Shown piece after piece: positions 56,331 to 64,000 of a stretch of DNA of 64,000 nucleotides. Source of the stretch: Flammula alnicola (taxonomy: Eukaryota; Basidiomycota; Agaricomycetes; Agaricales; Strophariaceae); assembly GCA_015499995.1 (NCBI GenBank), contig JADNRV010000005.1:124001-188000 (forward strand). The letters are read 5' to 3'. How positions within the stretch are numbered: position 1 is the stretch's first letter; the number at the start of each line of letters is the position of its first letter. Under the pieces are notes generated by a model, which was given only the letters and a program-made list of their open reading frames with translations, was not told where the DNA came from and searched no databases. The position numbers were made by a program, and so were the translations under genes.

Positions 56331-58040
56331 AAATGCATCTAATATGAATTTAATCAGATGTGGTCCAATCCCCCGTGTCTCTAACTGGTGCCGATGCCGA
56401 TGCCGACTCACAGAGAACCTCTCGGCACCCTGATATATTGTTTTCCAGCCTTTATTGTTATTCAATTGACTCACGTTCTGGCCATTTTAGTCGTAAATGC
56501 GTCTAATATTAATTTAATCAGACATGGTCCATTCACGAGCATCTTTAACTGTTGCCGATGCCGATTCCGATCCACAGAGAACCTCTCGGCACCCTGATAT
56601 ATTTTTTCCAGCCTTTATTGTTGTTCAATTGATTCATGTTCTAGTCATTTTGGTCGCAAATGCATCTAATATTAATTTAATCAGACATGGTCCATTCACG
56701 AGTATCTTTAACTGGTGCCGATGCCGATGCCGACTCACAGAGAACCTCTCAGCACTCTGATATATTTTTTGGGGACTTTATTGCTGTTCAATTGATTCAC
56801 ATTTTGGTCATTTTGGTCGTAAATGCATCTAATCTGAATTTAATCAGACATGGTCCATTCACGAGCATCTTTAACTGGTGCCGAATCCAATGCCGACCCA
56901 CCAGACACCTCTCGGCACTCCAATATATTTTTTCCAGCCTTTAATTGCTGTTCAATTGAATGTTATTCTGGTCATTTTAGTCACAAATGTATCTAATATT
57001 AATTTAATCGGACGTGAGCCATTCCCGAGCATCTCTAACTGGTGCCGATGCCGATGCCGACTCACAGAGAACCTCTCGGCACTCTGACATATTTTTTCCA
57101 GCCTTTAATTGCTGTTCAATTGACTTACATTCTGGCCATGTTAGTCGCAAATGCATCTAATATTAATTTAATCAGACATGAGCCATTCCCGAGCATCTCT
57201 AGCTGGTGCCAATGCCGATTCCGACTCACAGAGAACCTCTCGGCACTCCCATATTTTTTTCCGGGACTTTATTGCTGTTCAATGGACTTACGTTCCAGCC
57301 ATGTTAGTCGCAAATGCATCTAATATTAATTTAATCAGACGTGAGCCATTCCCGAGCATCTCTGACTAGTGTCAGTGCCGATGCCGACTCACCAGACACC
57401 TCTCACCATCCCAATACATATTTTTGCAGGTGGTATCTATGTTCAATTGACTCACATTCTGGCTATTTTAGTCGCAAATGCATCTAATATTAATTTAATC
57501 AGACGTGAGCCATTCCTGAGCATCTCTAACTGGTGCCGATGCCGATTCCGACTCACAGAGAACCTCTCAGCACTCCCATATTTTTTTCTGGGACTTTATT
57601 GCTGTTCAATTGACTTACGTTCCAGCCATGTTAGTCGCAAATGCATCTAATATTAATTTAATCAGACGTGAGCCATTCCAGAACATCTCTGACTGGTGCC
57701 AGTGCCGATGCCGACTCACCAAACACCTCGCCATCCCAATACATATTTTTGCAGGTGGTATCTACATTCAATTGACTCACGTTCTGGCCAATTTGGTTGT
57801 GAATCCATCTAATATAAATTTAATCAGATGTGATCCATTTCCGAGTATCTCTGACTGGTGCCAATGCCAATGCCGACTCATAGAGAACCTTTCAGCACCC
57901 CATTAAATTTTGTCCAGGTTATATTTATGTTTAATTGAATCACATTATGGTCATTTTGGTCGAAAATGCATCTAATATTAATTTAATTGGACACAGTCTC
58001 CTCCTGCACTTGTCTGGCTGGTGCCGGTACTCGTTATTGG
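56330..58040. repeat. satellite array, left arm, ~11 units of ~164 bp
   Basis: The core ATGCATCTAATATTAATTTA occurs near 56334, 56500, 56664, 56826, 56990, 57155, 57318, 57480, 57645, 57808 and 57967, a regular 162-165-bp period. Each unit also has GGTGCCGATGCCGA, ACTCACAGAGAACCTCTC and TTGCTGTTCAATTGAC. Period is not a multiple of three, so the open frames across it rotate and are not genes. Units fall in at least two subtypes (with TTTTTTCCAGCCTTTA or with TTTTTGCAGGTGGTA). Confidence 0.9.
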
Positions 58041-58640
58041 CTGTATATGACTGAATTGGAGATAATTAAAGGCCAATCAGTATTTTGTATAATAGCCTGA
58101 CTGGCATTCAGTCGGACAGCATTTTATTAAATATGGCCAATTGGCAAATAATCACAGATTGCCTTAATATGAGTAGTAGAAATGATACAGAGAAAAAAAG
58201 TGGAGGAGTCCCAAAAATGCGAAATTGACTTACTTTGACATGTCTGTTGGCTATCTGCAACTAATAAGTTAACTACGGCACACTTTCCAATGTTTATATC
58301 TGATATTATATCTCTGAAAAAAGCCATAAAGCTTAGTGGGGAGCAAAAGTTCCAAGATGAATTCAAGGCTTGCTATTGCAAGTCCTATCTATCAAGAAGG
58401 GTGTCGTTTAGCTGATCATGTCTTGAAGTTCATTGGCAGGTATACAAGATTTGCAAATGAAAAGGGTATGATTATCCATAATTATTATATGGGAAGCCTG
58501 AATCTCAGTTGAGACTATGAACTGATGACCTCCATCTCATGCTGAGGATGAGAGAGTGGTACTGTATAAGTCAAAATCAGTATAGGTATGTCAGAAAGAC
58601 ATAGAAATGGATCACATCTGGTGATTACATTAAGATTAGA
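58040..58640. other. unique spacer between inverted satellite arms
   Basis: About 0.6 kb, AT-rich. 58060-58150 repeats the GGCCRATCAGCATTT-type motif found left of the array; the rest (58150-58640) is single-copy within the window and has no long reading frame. Confidence 0.5.
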
Positions 58641-59795
58641 TGTATTTATCACCAAAATGACCAGAACATGATTCAATTGAATATCCATAAAGGCCAGAGA
58701 AAAAAATCAGGGTGTCCTGTGAGTCGGCATCAGCACTGGCACCAGTCAGAGATGCTCGGGAATGGCTCACGTCTGATTAAATTAATATTAGATTCATTTG
58801 CGACTAAAATGTCCAGAACATGAGTCAATTGAACATAGATACCACCTGCAAAAATATGTATTGGGATGGTGAGAGGTGTCTGGTGAGTCGGCATCGGCAC
58901 TGACACTAGTCAGAGATGCTCGGGAATGGCTCACGTCTGATTAAATTAATATTAGATGCATTTGCGACTAACATGGCTGGAACGTAAGTCCATTGAACAG
59001 CAATAAAGTCCCGGAAAAAAATATGGGAGTGCCGAGAGGTTCTCTGTGAGTCGGAATCGGCATTGGCACCAGTTAGAGATGCTCGGGAATGGCTCACGTC
59101 TGATTAAATTAATATTAGATGCATTTGCGACTAACATGGCCAGAATGTAAGTCAATTGAACAGCAATTAAAGGCTGGAAAAAATATGTCAGAGTGCCGAG
59201 AGGTTCTCTGTGAGTCGGCATCGGCATCGGCACCAGTTAGAGATGCTCGGGAATGGCTCACATCCGATTAAATTAGTATTAGATGCATTTGCGACCAAAA
59301 TGACCAGAACATGAATCAATTGAACAACAATAAAGGCTGGAAAAAATATATCAGGGTGCCGAGAAGTTCTCTGTGGGTCGGAATCGGCATCGGCAACAGT
59401 TAAAGATGCTCGTGAATGGCTCACGTCCGATTAAATTAATATTAGATACATTTGTGACTAAAATGACCAGAATAACATTCAATTGAACAGCAATTAAAGG
59501 CTGGAAAAAATATATTGGAGTGCCGAGAGGTGTCTGGTGGGTCGGCATTGGATTCGGCACCAGTTAAAGATGCTCGTGAATGGACCATGTCTGATTAAAT
59601 TCAGATTAGATGCATTTACGACCAAAATTCGGCACCAGTTAGAGACACGGGGAATTGGACCACATCTGATTAAATTCATATTAGATGCATTTGCAATCAA
59701 ATGACCAGAATGTCATTCAATTAAACATCAATACAACCTGGAAAAAAATGAATCAGCTGCTGGGGGATGTCCCATGAGTCGGCACTGGCACTAGC
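58640..59795. repeat. satellite array, right arm, inverted, ~7 units
   Basis: Same ~164-bp unit in reverse orientation: TAAATTAATATTAGATGCAT near 58780, 58944, 59107, 59270, 59434, 59598, with a partial unit at about 59671. Individual units match individual left-arm units closely: 59494-59560 matches 56878-56944, and 58952-59233 matches 57042-57323. The order is not a simple mirror image, so unit exchange followed the inversion. Confidence 0.88.
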
Positions 59796-59799
59796 AGTC

Positions 59800-60255
59800 T
59801 GTTACGATCACACCTGGTTCGCGCACGCACGCTCGTACGCACGTACTTTTTCTCCTTATTTACGCTAGCTATGCACCTTCTATCCACTTCCGATCCCATC
59901 ATTTGCCGCATAGCTCTCCCCCATATCCTGTTTCTGTTATATGTTTCACTTTTATCTGTTTTACATCCATCAGCTTCGCGATGGATATCTTACAAGTATC
60001 ATAACACGTCTGAGACGTGTTCTATCTATTACTCCGGACTCGCTACTTAGTATAAATACTAGAGTAGCATACGATGTATCCTTCAGCTAGATCTTGAGAA
60101 TCACATCTCGAGTACCTAGTACACCTTGAACCCTCTTGAACACTCTAAGACGTTTGCGAACGCTTAAGTGACTTCGAACCTCGATCTCAGTCTTGAAGTA
60201 CGACTTAGGCATTATTTATCCTGTTGGATACCTTATTGCTTGTCAAGTCGTAACA
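59800..60255 (+). repeat. 5' LTR of Ty3/gypsy element
   Basis: TGTTACGA at the start and TCGTAACA at the end make a perfect 8-bp inverted terminus; 456 bp. A TATAAATA box lies at 60051-60058. It abuts the last satellite unit. The bases right after it (AAAGATCTAGCTGCCTCTCT) did not match a primer-binding site I could recognise. Confidence 0.88.
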
Positions 60256-60298
60256 AAAGATCTAGCTGCCTCTCTACCCCGCTTGCTACCTAGCATAG

Positions 60299-61675
60299 CG
60301 GTCATCCCACTTTGACACCACGACATCCCGAAGAACTATCAGAGCACCCAGTGCAACCCCTAGCCCAGAACCTGAAAGACTCGTTGAGGATACTACCACC
60401 CAACGCCCAGAAACTACTACTAGGCAATACACCAGAGTAGGAAGAACAGAAAGAAGAACTTCTGTATCTTCATCATCGAACGAAGAATTCCACGAAACCA
60501 GTGAAGGCCCCGATCCAGAAGAACTACTATCCGCCAGTGTCTTCTCTGAAGAAACGCGATCAGGAAAAACTGTAACTTTCCTATCCCTTGAAGCACCGCC
60601 ACCAGATCCGACACCCGGATCAACTGAAGAAACTCGACCTGACACATTTGATTCCGAGATTCCATCAACTGAAATGCCATCCGCAACAACCGAAACCCTT
60701 ACCAGTGAAATCAACACTACCTTAGAAAACATGGACGAAGGAACATCCACAGGACCCATCTCGAATAACTCCCAAAAAGAGTTGAACCTGAACCGACCCA
60801 AAACCTTTGATGGAGAAAACGCCAAGTTCCAATCATGGATGAGATCCGTCTATCTCTATCTAAATATAAACAGAAAAGTCTTCGACACCGACGAAAAACG
60901 GATAGGATTTACCCTATCCTTTATGTCGGAAAAAGCAGCAAATACATGGAGAGAAGAATTTCTAGACTCCCATATTGACCACACCACATTCAAAATGAAC
61001 CTTGGAACCTGGGAAGATTTTCTAAAGAAACTCGTTAAAGATTTCGAAATCTCAGACGAAAAAGGAGATGCCTTTGAACAACTCCACTCGATCAGACAAG
61101 GAAACAAATCAATCGATGAACACATCTCTGCATTCAAATTACTCGTAATCAAGACAGGAATGAAAGAACAATTCGCCTTAACAGACCTCTTTGCAAGGTC
61201 GATCAACCCGGGACTCCGAGGAGACATCTATGACAAAATCGAAACCCTCCCTGACACCCTCGAAAAATGGTACGAAGTTGCAAAAAATTATGCTACCAGA
61301 TGGAGCGTAAGAAATAGAATGAAGGCACGACAATCTGGAAAGATCCCAATTCCCGTCAAAACTGAAAAAAGAACCTGGAACTTCACCAGACCCACACCCC
61401 GCGACCCAAACGCCATGGACATTGATGCCATGAGCATCGAAGAACGAACTGAACTCATGCGGAAGGGCGCCTGCTTCTTCTGCAAGGAACAAGGACACCG
61501 AGCAGCTGACTGCCCAAAGAAGAAAGGCAAACAGCCAGCCAAAAAATATGAACCACCAGCCAAAAAGAAATACAACGCCAAGGATGCGCATGCCCACATC
61601 CGAGCCTTGATTGAAGATATGGAAGAAGAAGAGCAGAACGACCTATTTGGTCGTTTGGCAACGACGGATTTTTAA
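60299..61675 (+). CDS. gag: Ty3/gypsy Gag polyprotein
   Basis: The frame is open from 60299 (stop at 60296-60298) but the first ATG is 60674, giving MPSATTETLTSEINTTLENM and 333 residues. The capsid-like core holds RPKTFDGENAKFQSWMRSVY, LSFMSEKAANTWREEF, DFLKKLVKDFEISDEK and SIDEHISAFKLLVIKTG (retrotransposon gag family); the nucleocapsid has the CCHC zinc knuckle CFFCKEQGHRAADC (about residues 267-280) and a Lys-rich tail. The 125 codons upstream of the ATG are Thr/Ser/Glu/Pro-rich and coding-like (SSSSNEEFHETSEGPDPEEL). Either translation starts at a non-AUG codon, an ATG was lost, or the region is untranslated. Stop 61673-61675. Confidence 0.88.
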   Translation, partial: RSSHFDTTTSRRTIRAPSATPSPEPERLVEDTTTQRPETTTRQYTRVGRTERRTSVSSSSNEEFHETSEGPDPEELLSASVFSEETRSGKTVTFLSLEAPPPDPTPGSTEETRPDTFDSEIPSTEMPSATTETLTSEINTTLENMDEGTSTGPISNNSQKELNLNRPKTFDGENAKFQSWMRSVYLYLNINRKVFDTDEKRIGFTLSFMSEKAANTWREEFLDSHIDHTTFKMNLGTWEDFLKKLVKDFEISDEKGDAFEQLHSIRQGNKSIDEHISAFKLLVIKTGMKEQFALTDLFARSINPGLRGDIYDKIETLPDTLEKWYEVAKNYATRWSVRNRMKARQSGKIPIPVKTEKRTWNFTRPTPRDPNAMDIDAMSIEERTELMRKGACFFCKEQGHRAADCPKKKGKQPAKKYEPPAKKKYNAKDAHAHIRALIEDMEEEEQNDLFGRLATTDF

Positions 61676-61692
61676 AAAGGAGAACTGAATCG

Positions 61693-64000
61693 ATGTCAGT
61701 CTCTCCATATTTATCTATTTACTCAGTACTGGTGGCAGATATCCGAAATAAAACTATGTTATTACCATGCTCGATATCTCAAGGCCCCACTGAAAATAGA
61801 AAAATCATCGAAGCCAAAGCCCTGCTTGACTCTGGAGCAGGAGGACTTTTTATCGACCGACAATTCGCTGAAGAAATGGGACTCGAGCTCACCAAACTCG
61901 ACGAACCACTCCTAGTAAACAATGTCGACGGAACCCGAAACAAGGAAGGAACGATTACCCATTACGTCGAGTTGGATTTTAGCATCAAAAACAAAACAAC
62001 TCGTCAACAACTTAAGGTTACAGGGCTTTCCAAAAACCAAATCATCCTAGGTTTCCCATGGCTCCAAAAAGAGAACCCGATAATCGACTGGAAGGCTGGA
62101 ACCCTGACCTGGAAACCTCGACCGGCAATCAAACAAAAGAGGAACTTCTCTGGACTCTTTCCAAAAAAAGAATTACCCAAAGGGGATTCATTTAGGAATA
62201 CCTTGAAGGCAACAATCGAAGAAATCACAGACGAACAGGCAAACGGACCAAGGATTGAACCATATGATGAGTCAACCCCAATATTGGAACTAGCGGACCT
62301 CCCTCTCACCTCCAACGAGGTGACGGAGACCTCTACTGACACGGACAAACTCGAGGAGCTTCTAATTTCTTCAATGGATCTGACAGAAGAAGAAGAAATC
62401 TATATTAACCTCAAAACGACAACCTCCCAAACCTTGGCGCTAAAACATGAAACACCAAAAGAAGGGAGAACCTTGGAACAGATGATACCGGCAGAATACC
62501 ACGACTACCTGGACCTATTCGATGAAAAGACAGCAAACCGATTTCCTATATCCCGATCATGGGATCATAAAATCGAAATGAAAGAAGGCTTCGAACCAAA
62601 GGTTTTCAAAGCCTATAATCTATCGCAACCGGAAGAAATCGAACTGGACAAATTCATAAAGTCAAACCTGGAAAAAGGATATATCAGACCATCGAAATCT
62701 CCCATGGGATCTTCATTCTTCTTTGTTCAAAAGAAAGATGGGAAACTCAGACCCTGTCAAGATTATCGGTTTCTGAATGATTGGACCATCAAAAATGCCT
62801 ACCCACTACCACTGATCCCGGAACTTATGGACAAACTGAAGGGCGCCAAATATTTCACTAAACTCGATGTCCGATGGGGATACAACAATGTTCGAATCCG
62901 AAAAGGCGACGAATGGAAAGCGGCTTTTAAAACCAACAAGGGACTTTTCGAACCCACAGTCATGTTCTTCGGAATGTGCAATTCCCCAGCCACCTTCCAA
63001 GGAATGATGGATGACATCTTCAAAGACATGATGTCAGAAACAGACATCGAACATTGGATAATCATCTATATGGACGACATCCTGATCTTCTCCAAGGATA
63101 AACTCAGATTGCGAGAATACACAAAACGCGTCCTCCAACGCCTCAGGGAAAACGACCTCTATCTGAAACCGGAGAAATGTTTTTTCGAACAACTAAAACT
63201 GGAATACCTGGGAATGATCATTGAAGAAGGCCAGATCTCGATGGATCCTTCGAAGCTCAAAGGCATCCGAGATTGGCCAATTCCCAAAACAGTCAAGCAG
63301 GTCCGATCATTCCTGGGCTTTGGCAACTTCTACCGGCGATTCATCCGGGCATATTCAGAAATAGCCCGATCACTAAATGAATTACTAAAAAAGGACAAGA
63401 ACTTCGACTGGACTACTGCAGCCCAAAAATCATTCGACGAACTGAAGAAACGGTTTACTGAGGAACCCGTCTTGATAATGGCAGACACCTCCAAGCCCTT
63501 CCTCATCGAGTGTGATGCTTCTAAATATGCATCTGGAGCAGTCCTGATGCAAGAAGACTCAAACGGACAACTACACCCTTGCAGTTTCATTTCGAAAACC
63601 TTCTCACCAGCCGAACGAAACTATGAGATCTATGACAGGGAACTTCTAGCAATGATCAGAGCCCTGCAGGAATGGCGACACTATATTCAAGGCTCCCAGT
63701 TCACGACAATAATCCACTCAGACCATAAAAACTTGATGTATTTCAGATCGACACAGAAACTAAATCGAAGACAAGCCAGATGGTCGCTCTACCTATCCGA
63801 ATTTGATATCAAATTGATCCATCAAGCAGGAAGCAAGATGGTTCAATCTGATACCCTGTCCCGACGACCAGACTTCATCCCTGACGAGGACCACGACAAT
63901 GAAGATCAAACCTTACTACCAGAAAACCTATTCATCAATCTAATCGACCTCGACCTCCAAGAAAAGATTGCTTCCTCGGAGAAATATGACACGGAAGCAA
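61693..64000 (+). CDS. pol: Ty3/gypsy Pol polyprotein (protease-RT-RNase H), partial
   Basis: Open to the end of the window from ATG 61693; the frame is also open upstream and overlaps the gag end, in the -1 frame. Aspartic protease active site LLDSGAGGLFIDRQF (Asp about residue 46). Reverse transcriptase: GYIRPSKSPMGSSFFFVQKK, RPCQDYRFLNDWTIKNAYPL, TKLDVRWGYNNVRI, MFFGMCNSPATFQGMMDD and the catalytic YMDD (about residues 459-462), then VRSFLGFGNFYRRFI. RNase H: LIECDASKYASGAVL (Asp about 608), NYEIYDRELLAMIRALQEWR and HSDHKNL. Ends near QSDTLSRRPDF and the linker to integrase. All catalytic residues are present. Confidence 0.95.
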   Translation, partial: MSVSPYLSIYSVLVADIRNKTMLLPCSISQGPTENRKIIEAKALLDSGAGGLFIDRQFAEEMGLELTKLDEPLLVNNVDGTRNKEGTITHYVELDFSIKNKTTRQQLKVTGLSKNQIILGFPWLQKENPIIDWKAGTLTWKPRPAIKQKRNFSGLFPKKELPKGDSFRNTLKATIEEITDEQANGPRIEPYDESTPILELADLPLTSNEVTETSTDTDKLEELLISSMDLTEEEEIYINLKTTTSQTLALKHETPKEGRTLEQMIPAEYHDYLDLFDEKTANRFPISRSWDHKIEMKEGFEPKVFKAYNLSQPEEIELDKFIKSNLEKGYIRPSKSPMGSSFFFVQKKDGKLRPCQDYRFLNDWTIKNAYPLPLIPELMDKLKGAKYFTKLDVRWGYNNVRIRKGDEWKAAFKTNKGLFEPTVMFFGMCNSPATFQGMMDDIFKDMMSETDIEHWIIIYMDDILIFSKDKLRLREYTKRVLQRLRENDLYLKPEKCFFEQLKLEYLGMIIEEGQISMDPSKLKGIRDWPIPKTVKQVRSFLGFGNFYRRFIRAYSEIARSLNELLKKDKNFDWTTAAQKSFDELKKRFTEEPVLIMADTSKPFLIECDASKYASGAVLMQEDSNGQLHPCSFISKTFSPAERNYEIYDRELLAMIRALQEWRHYIQGSQFTTIIHSDHKNLMYFRSTQKLNRRQARWSLYLSEFDIKLIHQAGSKMVQSDTLSRRPDFIPDEDHDNEDQTLLPENLFINLIDLDLQEKIASSEKYDTEA

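Larger units (their letters stand above)
59800..64000 (+). mobile_element. Ty3/gypsy retrotransposon, right part beyond window
   Basis: 5' LTR, gag with zinc knuckle, and pol ordered protease, reverse transcriptase, RNase H, with an integrase expected next but outside the window. Gag and pol frames have no stops or frameshifts within the window, so this is a young insertion compared with the Helitron to its left. Confidence 0.92.

Noticed and set aside
56388..57906. Chain of open frames of 60-98 codons with similar peptides (NASNINLIR...)
   Set aside because: They are produced by the ~164-bp satellite; the period rotates the frame each unit, both arms give the same peptides, and no start or splice context supports genes.
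60256..60280. Primer-binding site after the Ty3 LTR
   Set aside because: The sequence following the LTR did not match a tRNA 3' end that I could recognise with confidence.
60286..61661. Minus-strand open frames up to 179 codons opposite gag
   Set aside because: Antisense shadows of the Ty3 gag frame.

Overview
The window looks like nuclear DNA of an agaricomycete (mushroom-forming) basidiomycete. Genes carry many short introns (about 50-70 nt, GT..AG) and there are several families typical of Agaricomycetes: DUF6534 membrane proteins, a DUF6593 protein, degenerate HNH proteins, small secreted proteins, a basidiomycete-type Helitron with an RPA-like companion gene, and a Ty3 retroelement. No bacterial-type operons, rRNA or convincing tRNA genes were seen. 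Gene models were spliced by eye, so exon edges are approximate unless stated.

Left part (1-35.8 kb) is gene-bearing. In order: a DUF6534 gene running off the left edge (-); a METTL16-type RNA m6A methyltransferase (+); a DUF6593 protein (-); a single-pass membrane protein (+); two more DUF6534 genes (+); a cytochrome P450 (-); the ribosome-quality-control factor Rqc1/TCF25 (+); two tandem secreted double-LysM proteins (+); a 1 kb palindrome built of two head-to-head MITEs; a degenerate HNH-nuclease-like protein (+); a small secreted protein (-); the protein kinase CK2 catalytic subunit (-); and a large proline-rich coiled-coil protein (+) with an unnamed C-terminal Cys/His domain.

Middle part (36-50.4 kb) holds a segmental duplication of a multi-pass membrane protein gene. 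The upstream copy has a premature stop. Each copy is preceded by a different long palindrome. The 3' flank of the second copy carries a Mutator-like insertion (10-bp target duplication) that itself holds a probable solo LTR. A CACTA-like MITE follows, then a second protein with the same C-terminal Cys/His domain as the 32.3-35.8 kb gene, and an intronless mitochondrial-type PPR protein.

Right part (50.4-64 kb) is almost all repeats. A Helitron sits 54 nt after the PPR stop codon. It is decayed: its Rep-helicase has one in-frame stop, a 412-bp hAT-type MITE in the helicase region, and no N-terminus. Next is a large inverted satellite (about 164-bp units, left and right arrays in opposite orientation), and then a Ty3/gypsy element, inserted at the satellite edge, whose gag and pol are open as far as the window end.

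The observations most worth follow-up are the shared Cys/His domain with its conserved intron, the palindromes (MITE dimer, paired palindromes upstream of the duplicated genes, inverted satellite), the HNH protein lacking both motif histidines, and the well-bounded nested transposons.
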